Translations under genes and position numbers: made by a program
Source of the DNA: Eubacteriales bacterium
GTDB taxonomy: Bacteria > Bacillota_A > Clostridia > Christensenellales > Aristaeellaceae
Assembly: GCA_028692205.1 (NCBI GenBank)
Contig: JAQUXV010000174.1
Span: 1 to 6,090 of the forward strand
DNA: 6,090 nt
Direction: 5' to 3'
Notes under the pieces: generated by a model
Told to the model about the DNA's origin: nothing
What the model saw: the letters and a program-made list of their open reading frames with translations, nothing else
Database searches by the model: none
In this document: in pieces, positions 1-5,637 of the stretch
Layout: each line of letters opens with the position of its first letter
Numbering within the stretch: position 1 is the stretch's first letter

Positions 1-185
1 ACGATGTCCACTTCGCCTTCGAGAATGAAGAAGTTTTCTTCCATCACATTATGATAATGCGCCTTGAAATCCTGCCCCGCCTGAAACTGGACGATGGCAA
101 AGTTCATGCGCGGTCCCTTCATCAGGTATTTTGGGCCGCTGTCGCCGAAGCGATATTCCCGGTCGTTCTCGCTGATGATAAACAT
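1..185 (-). CDS. Small cupin-fold protein, C-terminus cut by window edge
   Basis: The first 61 codons of a small single-domain cupin are present; the rest lies beyond the left edge. A complete cupin motif 1, G-X5-H-X-H-X4-E-X6-G, is visible as G37, H43, H45, E50 and G57. H43, H45 and E50 are the usual ligands of a bound divalent metal, the fourth being a histidine in motif 2, which is not visible here. There is no signal peptide or membrane segment, so it should be cytoplasmic. The start ATG (185-183) is preceded by GGAGGGG (198-192) at a 6-nt spacing. It begins 18 bp after the lsrK stop, so it is probably the last or a late gene of an lsrR-lsrK-cupin operon. Cupins include isomerases, epimerases, dioxygenases and simple ligand binders, so the reaction cannot be read from this fragment. 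By position it may act on AI-2 or phospho-AI-2, but this is inference. Confidence 0.85.
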   Translation of the reverse strand, partial: MFIISENDREYRFGDSGPKYLMKGPRMNFAIVQFQAGQDFKAHYHNVMEENFFILEGEVDI

Positions 186-203
186 TGGTTTCCCCTCCAT
201 TTT

Positions 204-1769
204 TTACAGTCCGGGCGCAATCCACATATAGCGGGTCAGGCCGCGGTCGCATAGATTCAGTTGCGCCCGATATACTTCGCGCCACGGCGCGTACATCGCT
301 TCGTACACCTTGTGGTTTTCCGGGTCGGGCTGATAAATGTGCTCCCACTTTACCAGCCTGCGCGCGGCCTGCGAAATATCCGTGTAGATGCCGGCTCCGT
401 ACCCCGCCAGAATGGCGGCGCCCAGCGCTGTGGCCTCTTTGACGACCGGCACTTTCACCGGCAGGCCCAGCACATCCGCAACGATCTGGCACCAGATGCC
501 GCCTTTGCTGGCGCCGCCCGCGAACACAACCTCGTCGGGCGCGTTGCCGGTGGCTTCGCGTACCAGCTCCAGATGGCCCTTGGTAACCAGCGCGGCGTTT
601 TCCATAATGGCGCGGTAGAAAGTATATTTGTTAAAGCGCGCCGTGTCAAAGTCGAAATTGGTAAAGGTGGGGGCCGCGTGCTTCCAGGAGATGAAGTTCA
701 TCACATCGCTGAAGGTACACATCATCCCGTAGCTGCCCGCGGGGATTTTGGCCGCCTGCTCGTTCATGAGCACGTAGGGGTCGGTGTGCAGCTCCTTCGC
801 CCGGCGGATTTCCTCCTGGCAGAAGGCGTCTCGGTACCAGCGCATCGCCAGCCCCGGCATGAAGGCCAGCGCTTCGTACTGCCACATCCCGGGCACCGCG
901 TGGCAGTTTACACGCACGCGACACTTCGCGTCGGTCTGCCCGCTGGCGGTGTTGAACTCGTATTGCCAGAAGCTGCCGCCGAAAATGGCGGCCTGCCCGG
1001 CATCCACCACGCCGACGCCGACGCAGCCGAGCTGGGAATCGCCGCCGCCCGCCACGACCAGCGTGCCGGGGGCGAGGCCCGTATCCGCCGCGCCCTTTGC
1101 GTTCACTTTGCCCACAATGTCGCCGCATTCTGCCACGGGCGGGAATATGTCATCCTTCAGGCCGACCTTGCGCATAATGTCGGTATCCCACGCGCGCTTT
1201 TGCAAATCAAAAATCCCGGTGGTGCTGCCATTGCTGGGCTCCACCGCCAGCACGCCCGTAAGCTTGTAAATCAGCCAGTCGTTGAACATGCCGATCTTGG
1301 CGACTTTTTCGTACAGCTCCGGCAGCTTGTTCTTCACCCACAGCACGCGGGGCAGCGCGCCCAGCGCGTAGGTCTGCCCGGATACGGCGTAGATTTCTTT
1401 TTCCAGCTCCGGGTTCATGCGAATCAGCTGGCCGACCTCGTCGGTGCTGCGGGCGTCCACGTTGGCGCAGGCCCAGATTTCGTTTCCCTGCGCATCGTAC
1501 AGCACGATGCCCTCGCGCATGCAGGTGGTGCTTACGGCGGCGATGTCCGCGGGGTCGACGCCCGTTTCCTCCAGCACGCCGCGCACGCACTCGCTGGCGA
1601 GGGCCCAGTTGCGCGTCCAGTCAAAATCCATGCTGCCGGGGTAGCGGGGATCTTCGTTGTGCGTCCATTCCCGCTGCACGCAGCCCAACTGCTCGCCTTC
1701 GGTGCTGAAAAGCACGGCGCGCACGCTGCCGGTTCCGGCGTCAATCGCCATTAAATACTGTTTGGGCAT
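204..1769 (-). CDS. lsrK: Autoinducer-2 kinase LsrK (FGGY family)
   Basis: This is a 521-residue carbohydrate kinase of the FGGY family, close to the roughly 530 residues of E. coli LsrK. LsrK uses ATP to phosphorylate imported AI-2 (DPD) in the cytoplasm. This traps the signal and makes the inducer of LsrR. The N-terminal phosphate-binding loop is IDAGTGSVRA (9-18). The segments CMREGIVLY (83-91) and IWACANVDAR (98-107) match LsrK as I remember it and separate it from xylulokinases and glycerol kinases. GGGDSQLGC (241-249) carries the likely catalytic base D244. The C-terminal half has FAGGASKGGIW (416-426) and VVKEATALGAA (442-452), typical of the second FGGY domain, and the protein ends in W-x-APGL like E. 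coli LsrK. The start ATG has GGAGG (1781-1777) 7 nt upstream. It lies 79 bp after lsrR and is probably co-transcribed with it. No frameshift or missing core motif is seen. Confidence 0.96.
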   Translation of the reverse strand: MPKQYLMAIDAGTGSVRAVLFSTEGEQLGCVQREWTHNEDPRYPGSMDFDWTRNWALASECVRGVLEETGVDPADIAAVSTTCMREGIVLYDAQGNEIWACANVDARSTDEVGQLIRMNPELEKEIYAVSGQTYALGALPRVLWVKNKLPELYEKVAKIGMFNDWLIYKLTGVLAVEPSNGSTTGIFDLQKRAWDTDIMRKVGLKDDIFPPVAECGDIVGKVNAKGAADTGLAPGTLVVAGGGDSQLGCVGVGVVDAGQAAIFGGSFWQYEFNTASGQTDAKCRVRVNCHAVPGMWQYEALAFMPGLAMRWYRDAFCQEEIRRAKELHTDPYVLMNEQAAKIPAGSYGMMCTFSDVMNFISWKHAAPTFTNFDFDTARFNKYTFYRAIMENAALVTKGHLELVREATGNAPDEVVFAGGASKGGIWCQIVADVLGLPVKVPVVKEATALGAAILAGYGAGIYTDISQAARRLVKWEHIYQPDPENHKVYEAMYAPWREVYRAQLNLCDRGLTRYMWIAPGL

Positions 1770-1793
1770 GGAATCGCCTCCATCGTTTATTCC

Positions 1794-1818
1794 AACGGGG
1801 CTGCAAAACGCTCCCGTT
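1794..1818 (-). other. Small hairpin in the lsrR-lsrK spacer
   Basis: The spacer between lsrR and lsrK contains the inverted repeat AACGGG (1794-1799) and CCCGTT (1813-1818), with a 13-nt loop. In the lsrR-lsrK transcript it would form a 6-bp stem upstream of the lsrK ribosome binding site (1781-1777). It is not followed by a run of T on the minus strand, so it is not a convincing rho-independent terminator. It could affect mRNA processing or the ratio of LsrK to LsrR, or be chance. Confidence 0.3.
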
Positions 1819-1848
1819 ATGGCTGCATACCGCGCCGGAAGCGCCCGG

Positions 1849-2772
1849 TCAGGGTTTATCCGCGTTTTCGATCAGCTGCGCCGCCGTCTGGTCGTCGGTA
1901 ATCAGCACGTCCAGGTAGCCGCCGCGCAGCGCCGCGCGGATCGCGTTCACCTTTACATCGCCCGCCGCAACGCCGATCACGTTTTGCAGCTCTTTCAGCT
2001 TCTCCAGCGATGTGCTGATCAGCCGTTCTTCCAGCGGCGTCTTGATCAGCCGGCCTTCACTGTCGATAAAGTGGCTCAGCAGATCGCCCACGGCCCCCTG
2101 CATCTGCAGATATTGAAAATCGTTGCGGTTCAGGATGCCGGTTTTGAAAATGGTGGCCGATTCGTGCATGGCCCCGATGCCCACTACGGTAAGCTGCGCC
2201 AGCGAGATCATCCGGCTGACTTCCGCAACGCTCGCCTCGTGGCGCATGGCGGAAGCCATTTCTTTGCTGCTGGCCAGAAGTGGCGTGGGGATCAGGTTCA
2301 ATTTCGCGTTGAACACGTTGCTGCGGGTATCCGGCAGATAATAGCTCACGCCGCCGGTGAGGGACACGCAGGTGATGGGATTTTCCGCCATCGTCGCCAG
2401 ATTGTTCAAAATTCGGCTGGGGGTGTCGCCGTAGCCCATATTAATGAAGCTGTTGTCCGTTAGCCGCTCGGCGATGTACATGCTGGCGGCTTCGGCGATC
2501 GCCGCGTTCACCTGGCTTTTGTTCAGCGACGCGGGCACGATGAAAGCATCCTTTAGATGGTATGTTTCCATCAGGCTGCGTTCCAGCTTCATGCGTTTTT
2601 CGCCGTCCTTGCGCAGGTGAAACTGGATAATGCCGGTCTGGCGCGCTTTTTCCAGCAGCTTGATAACCCGCATCCGGCTGATTCCGAGCGTGTTGGCCAC
2701 GTTCTGCTGGGTCATGTTTTCGAAGTAATAATACCAGGCAATCTTGATCATCAGCGATTCTTCGTAATCCAT
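1849..2772 (-). CDS. lsrR: LsrR, SorC/DeoR-family repressor of the lsr genes
   Basis: This is a 307-residue SorC-family transcription regulator; E. coli LsrR has 317. The N-terminus (about 8-50) is a helix-turn-helix region with the IAWYYY start and the MTQQNVANTLGISRMRVIKLL segment (20-40), in which ISRMRVIKLLEKARQTGII is the recognition-helix side. The remainder (about 65-305) is the sugar-phosphate-binding domain of the family, with a MGYGDT loop, SLTGGVSYY, a VVGIGAM strand-loop, and a C-terminal GGYLDVLITDDQTA. In E. coli, LsrR represses both its own operon and lsrACDBFG, and is released by phospho-AI-2 made by LsrK. The same role is likely here because lsrK follows and lsrA diverges. 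The start ATG is preceded by AAGGAG (2783-2778) at 5 nt. Two octamers in its own leader suggest autorepression. The name rests on family plus context; SorC regulators alone are hard to tell apart. Confidence 0.93.
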   Translation of the reverse strand: MDYEESLMIKIAWYYYFENMTQQNVANTLGISRMRVIKLLEKARQTGIIQFHLRKDGEKRMKLERSLMETYHLKDAFIVPASLNKSQVNAAIAEAASMYIAERLTDNSFINMGYGDTPSRILNNLATMAENPITCVSLTGGVSYYLPDTRSNVFNAKLNLIPTPLLASSKEMASAMRHEASVAEVSRMISLAQLTVVGIGAMHESATIFKTGILNRNDFQYLQMQGAVGDLLSHFIDSEGRLIKTPLEERLISTSLEKLKELQNVIGVAAGDVKVNAIRAALRGGYLDVLITDDQTAAQLIENADKP

Positions 2773-2785
2773 GAAAACTCCTTCA

Positions 2786-2808
2786 CCGTGATATTACAAA
2801 TGTCACGG
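2786..2808 (-). promoter_or_regulatory. Near-palindrome in the lsrR leader
   Basis: The arms CCGTGA (2786-2791) and TCACGG (2803-2808) are exact reverse complements. Inside them ATT (2793-2795) pairs with AAT (2799-2801), with one mismatched pair (2792/2802) and a 3-base centre. In the lsrR mRNA it would fold into a hairpin ending 2 nt before the AAGGAG ribosome binding site (2783-2778). It also contains the octamer at 2796-2803. It could be a DNA operator, a translational hairpin, or both. Confidence 0.55.
2796..2803 (-). promoter_or_regulatory. Putative LsrR operator copy 1
   Basis: An exact copy of the octamer, ACATTTGT on the minus strand. It lies about +27 to +34 from the predicted lsrR transcription start, inside the leader palindrome. 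It is exactly 19 bp from copy 2, close to two helical turns, so both would face the same side of the DNA. That LsrR is the binder is inferred from context. Confidence 0.6.
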
Positions 2809-2814
2809 AAGTAA

Positions 2815-2822
2815 ACAAATGT
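2815..2822 (-). promoter_or_regulatory. Putative LsrR operator copy 2
   Basis: An exact octamer copy, ACATTTGT on the minus strand, at about +8 to +15 from the predicted lsrR start. Its match with copy 4 extends to 11 bases, ACATTTGTTTA. A protein bound here would block promoter clearance from the lsrR promoter. Confidence 0.65.
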
Positions 2823-2835
2823 ACCTTGTGAAAAC

Positions 2836-2864
2836 AGTATATCATCAGTTCTTTGGACTGTCAA
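2836..2864 (-). promoter_or_regulatory. lsrR promoter (sigma-A/sigma-70 type)
   Basis: On the minus strand TTGACA (2864-2859) and TATACT (2841-2836) are separated by 17 nt. A TGA (2844-2842) directly before the -10 box gives an extended -10 motif. The predicted start is near 2829, giving a leader of about 57 nt before the lsrR ATG. Such a strong promoter implies control mainly by repression. Confidence 0.85.
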
Positions 2865-2915
2865 TAGAATTTCTCCGAACAGGTATTACATGGAAGAATA
2901 TCGCCCGTCAAGGAG

Positions 2916-2987
2916 ATAACGAACAGATAAGGCGAAAAATGAATGTTGAAAATATACAAAAAACGAGGCGAATAACAAACCAGATAA
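2916..2987. repeat. Imperfect direct repeat between the promoters
   Basis: ATAACGAACAGATAA (2916-2930) recurs as ATAACAAACCAGATAA (2972-2987), with one substitution and one inserted base, 56 bp apart. GGCGAA also occurs twice between them (2931-2936 and 2967-2972). The meaning is unknown; it could be a second regulator's site or low-complexity coincidence. Confidence 0.35.
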
Positions 2988-3005
2988 AACATTCGATATT
3001 TTTTT
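2935..3005. other. A/T tracts upstream of the lsrA promoter, possibly curved DNA
   Basis: A runs at 2935-2939, 2949-2952 and 2958-2963 have centres about 10-13 bp apart. A run of seven T lies at 2999-3005, 11 bp before the lsrA -35 box. Such spacing can bend DNA or help RNA polymerase contact upstream DNA. This is a weak, pattern-based call. Confidence 0.3.
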
Positions 3006-3015
3006 GTTGTCGTTG

Positions 3016-3044
3016 TTGACAAATGTGCGGAGAGAGGGTATGAT
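3016..3044 (+). promoter_or_regulatory. lsrA promoter (sigma-A/sigma-70 type)
   Basis: A perfect TTGACA (3016-3021) is followed after 17 nt by TATGAT (3039-3044), one base from consensus. The predicted start is near 3051, leaving a leader of about 54 nt before the ATG at 3105. Operator copy 3 overlaps the last three bases of the -35 box, and copy 4 lies about 25 nt downstream of the start. Confidence 0.9.
3019..3026 (+). promoter_or_regulatory. Putative LsrR operator copy 3, over the lsrA -35 box
   Basis: ACAAATGT begins inside the TTGACA box (3016-3021), so a bound protein would directly exclude RNA polymerase. The overlap with a consensus -35 box explains only its first three bases. Confidence 0.6.
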
Positions 3045-3074
3045 AAAAACACGGATAAAAAGGATGCCAACCAA

Positions 3075-3082
3075 ACATTTGT
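3075..3082 (+). promoter_or_regulatory. Putative LsrR operator copy 4, in the lsrA leader
   Basis: ACATTTGT is centred in a 12-bp near-perfect palindrome, AAACATTTGTTT (3073-3084), in which only the central T/T fails to pair. It sits at about +25 to +32 of the predicted lsrA transcript. This mirrors copy 1 in the lsrR leader, with the same orientation relative to transcription. Confidence 0.65.
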
Positions 3083-3104
3083 TTAGACCATTGGGGGTTC
3101 GGAA

Positions 3105-4625
3105 ATGAACGAAACGGTACGACTGCCGGAGGACGCGATGTTATCCGTACGCGGTATCACCAAATCTTTCGGGTCGAACAACGTGCTCAAGGGCGTGGCG
3201 CTGGATATTACCAAGGGTTCCGTAGCCGCGCTGATCGGCGGCAACGGCGCCGGCAAGAGCACGCTGGTTAAAATCATCATGGGAATTTATCAACCGGACG
3301 AGGGCGAGGTTTTTTTAGCGGGCAAGGCGACCAAACTCGGCAAGCCTGCCGCATCGCTCGCCGCGGGCATTTATCTGGTGCCGCAGGAGCCCATGCTCTT
3401 CCCGAATATGACGGTGGAAGAAAACGTGCTGATGGGCTTTATGGAAAAGTCTTCCGACCTGCACAAGCATCTGCTCTCTCTGCTGGAACATCTGGACTGG
3501 AAGATCGACCTGAGCCGTAAGGCGGCGACGCTTTCCATTGCGGAGCAACAATTGGTGGAGCTGCTGCGCGGCCTGATGCGCAACGCGAAGCTGCTGATTC
3601 TGGACGAGCCCACCAGCTCGCTCACCTTCAACGAGGTCGAAAGCCTCTTTAAGATCATTCGCGATCTGAAGGCGAAGGGTATCAGCATCATTTACATCAC
3701 GCACCGCCTGACCGAGGTTTTCCAGATTGCCGATCAGGTGCTGATTATGCGGGACGGCGTGATTACGCTGGACGGCCCGGTGGCCGATTTTACCCGTGAA
3801 ATGCTGGTGGCCGGGCTACTGCCGCCCAACACGGAGCTTCACCGCGAGCAGACGGCCTGCGAAAACGTGGATTACCACAACACCGAACCGGCGCTGGTGA
3901 TCGACCATCTGACGGGCTACGGTTTTCAGGATGTGAGCCTGAAGGTGTATCCGGGCGAAATTTTAGGCCTCGCGGGCGTGGTTGGCGCCGGGCGTACGGA
4001 ACTGGCGACGACGGTGTTCGGCCGCGACGTGGTAAAGAGCGGTAAGGTTTTGATTAACGGCAGGGACGTTACGGGCCTTTCCACCCGGCAGATGCTGGAC
4101 GCGGGCCTGAACTACGTATCCGAGGACCGGTTCTTAAGCGGCATTTTCCGCATCAGCGATGTGGCCGCGAACACGACGGCCGCAAACCTGCACAACATGT
4201 CCAAGTTCTTCATCAACTTCAAGGAAGAACGCAAGATTACCGACCACTTCATCGACGCGTTCCGCACCAAGGTAACGGGACGCGACCAGATTATGGGCTC
4301 GCTCTCCGGCGGCAACCAGCAGAAGGTGGTTATCGCCCGCGCGCTGTCCACCGACCCCAAGGTGCTGATTCTGGACGAGCCGACCCGCGGCATCGACGCC
4401 GCGGCCCGCGGCGACGTATACACCATCATCGAGAAGCTGAAGGCGAAGGGCCTCGCGATTCTGCTCATCTCGTCGGACATGGAGGAAATTGTGGAGCTGA
4501 GCGACCGCGCGGTAACCATGTACTGCGGACATATCAACCGGGAATTTGCGAAGTGCGACATTGTCCAGGATAACCTGATGGCCGCCGCCTTCGGCATTAC
4601 GGAAGGGAGTGCAAAGAATGCTTAA
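3105..4625 (+). CDS. lsrA: LsrA, double-domain ATPase of the AI-2 importer
   Basis: This is a 506-residue fusion of two ABC ATPase domains, the size and plan of sugar-importer ATPases such as RbsA and E. coli LsrA. It powers AI-2 import on the inner face of the membrane with LsrC and LsrD. Domain 1 has Walker A GGNGAGKST (45-53), a degenerate signature LSIAEQQLVE (143-152), Walker B LLILDEPTSSL (163-173) and switch H200. Domain 2 has a degenerate Walker A GVVGAGRTEL (291-300) without the lysine, a full signature LSGGNQQK (400-407), Walker B LILDEPTRGID (421-431) and S457 in place of the switch histidine. This asymmetry is normal for the family. GIYLVPQEPMLFPNMTVEEN (88-107) closely resembles LsrA as I remember it, and this plus lsrRK next door favours LsrA over RbsA. 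The true start may be at 3138 (495 residues). The 3' end overlaps lsrC by 8 bp. Confidence 0.94.
   Translation: MNETVRLPEDAMLSVRGITKSFGSNNVLKGVALDITKGSVAALIGGNGAGKSTLVKIIMGIYQPDEGEVFLAGKATKLGKPAASLAAGIYLVPQEPMLFPNMTVEENVLMGFMEKSSDLHKHLLSLLEHLDWKIDLSRKAATLSIAEQQLVELLRGLMRNAKLLILDEPTSSLTFNEVESLFKIIRDLKAKGISIIYITHRLTEVFQIADQVLIMRDGVITLDGPVADFTREMLVAGLLPPNTELHREQTACENVDYHNTEPALVIDHLTGYGFQDVSLKVYPGEILGLAGVVGAGRTELATTVFGRDVVKSGKVLINGRDVTGLSTRQMLDAGLNYVSEDRFLSGIFRISDVAANTTAANLHNMSKFFINFKEERKITDHFIDAFRTKVTGRDQIMGSLSGGNQQKVVIARALSTDPKVLILDEPTRGIDAAARGDVYTIIEKLKAKGLAILLISSDMEEIVELSDRAVTMYCGHINREFAKCDIVQDNLMAAAFGITEGSAKNA
3128..3140 (+). promoter_or_regulatory. Alternative ribosome binding site and start for lsrA
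   Basis: GGAGG (3128-3132) lies 5 nt before an in-frame ATG (3138-3140), which is Met12 of the longer reading. The upstream ATG (3105) has only GGGGG (3093-3097) at 7 nt, a weaker pairing with the 16S tail. The ATPase domain begins right after Met12 (LSVRGITKSFG), so a start at 3138 would still give a full domain. Confidence 0.5.
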
Positions 4626-5637
4626 AAAGCTGCTGCATTCCCGCGAGATTACGGCGGTCAGTTTTATCATCCTTATGTTTTTGGGCGTAGGCGCCATCAA
4701 CCCGGCGTTCCTCTCGCCCGCGAACATCTGGCTGTGCTTCAACAGCAGCGTGGTGTACACGGTGGTCGCCGTCGGCATTGCGCTGGTGATCATCACCGGC
4801 GAGATCGACGTTTCGGTCGGCGCTACGCTGGGCATCACGGCTGCGATCAGCAGCACGATGATCCGCGACGGCCAGCCCTGGGCGCTGGCCATCGGCGCGG
4901 CGCTGCTGGTGGGCCTTTTAATCGGCGCGATCAACGGCTTCGGCGTCACGGTTTTGAAAATTCCTTCCATTATTATGACGCTGGGCATCAACGGCATCGT
5001 GCGCGGAATGATCTACGTGTACACCAACGGCAAATGGGTGGAAAACATCCCCTTCGATTTTAAGAACCTTTCGCAGGGCAAACTGTTCGGCGGCATCACC
5101 TGGTTCTATCTGGGTACGATTTTGCTGATCGTGGCGGTTCACCTGATCCTCACCCGCACCAAGCGGGGGCGGTATCTCGCGGCGGTCGGTGACAACGTCG
5201 GCGGCGCGACGCTGCTGGGCATTCCGGTGGACATGACCAAGTTTTCGGCGTTCGCGCTTTGCGGCCTGCTCTCCGCCGTGGGCGGCGTGCTGTACGTGAG
5301 CCGTGTGGGTTTCGTAACCCCCATCGCGGGCAGCGGTTATGAGATGAAAGTTATCGCGGCGTGCGTGCTGGGCGGCATCAGCCTGACCGGCGGCATCGGC
5401 TCGGTGATCGGCGCGGGCGTAGGCGCGGCCATCATGGCCTCCATCAGCCGCATACTGGTGTTTGTCGGCTTCTCCTCCGATTACGACGATACGATTACCG
5501 GCACTTTGCTGATCATCATCGTGGTTTCCGACGCGCTGATCCGCAACCATGCGGTGGAGCAGGCCCGGCGGCAGCGGCTGGCGGCCAAGACGCAGCATCT
5601 GACGGCAGACGGGAAGGAGGCGACGGTTGGTGAATAA
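4618..5637 (+). CDS. lsrC: LsrC, AI-2 importer permease subunit
   Basis: This is a 339-residue very hydrophobic protein; E. coli LsrC has 342. It is a permease of the ribose/AI-2 type that pairs with LsrD to form the membrane channel. Membrane-spanning stretches are evident at about 11-28, 43-60, 87-109, 162-178, 208-227, 262-283 and 291-307, with others likely. Family landmarks are GEIDVSVGATLG (61-72), VLKIPSIIMTLG (112-123), GRYLAAVGDN (184-193) and the cytoplasmic-loop segment AACVLGGISLTGG (247-259), which contacts the ATPase. The N-terminus MLKKLLHSREITA resembles E. coli LsrC as remembered. I chose the ATG at 4618 rather than the GTG at 4609, because GGGAG (4605-4609) is 8 nt before the ATG but overlaps the GTG. 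It starts inside the last codons of lsrA and overlaps lsrD by 8 bp, so translation is probably coupled along the operon. The tail after residue 310 is polar. Confidence 0.94.
   Translation: MLKKLLHSREITAVSFIILMFLGVGAINPAFLSPANIWLCFNSSVVYTVVAVGIALVIITGEIDVSVGATLGITAAISSTMIRDGQPWALAIGAALLVGLLIGAINGFGVTVLKIPSIIMTLGINGIVRGMIYVYTNGKWVENIPFDFKNLSQGKLFGGITWFYLGTILLIVAVHLILTRTKRGRYLAAVGDNVGGATLLGIPVDMTKFSAFALCGLLSAVGGVLYVSRVGFVTPIAGSGYEMKVIAACVLGGISLTGGIGSVIGAGVGAAIMASISRILVFVGFSSDYDDTITGTLLIIIVVSDALIRNHAVEQARRQRLAAKTQHLTADGKEATVGE

Larger units (their letters stand above)
2773..3104. promoter_or_regulatory. Divergent lsrR/lsrA control region
   Basis: This 332-bp gap between the two divergent genes is much richer in A and T than the flanking coding sequence. 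It holds one near-consensus promoter in each direction, four copies of ACAAATGT/ACATTTGT, a 23-bp near-palindrome in the lsrR leader, and about 150 bp of A/T-rich DNA between the two -35 boxes (2865-3015). I see no credible small gene, RNA gene or terminator in it. No good match to a catabolite-responsive element of the Bacillota type was found by eye. Confidence 0.85.

Noticed and set aside
261..1754. 497-codon open frame on the plus strand, antisense to lsrK
   Set aside because: It lies almost wholly opposite lsrK, is rich in His, Arg, Ala and Val as expected from a GC-rich antisense frame, has no ribosome binding site and no recognisable domain.
1794..1818. Rho-independent terminator between lsrR and lsrK
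   Set aside because: The 6-bp stem is not followed by a T run in the direction of transcription, and the gene spacing favours an operon.
2819..3074. Small open frames of 62-69 codons in the lsrR-lsrA spacer on both strands
   Set aside because: None has a ribosome binding site. They run across the promoters and operators, and their composition simply reflects A/T-rich DNA.
4609..4617. GTG at 4609 as the start of lsrC
   Set aside because: The ribosome binding site (4605-4609) would overlap this codon, while it is well placed for the ATG at 4618, whose product begins like known LsrC.
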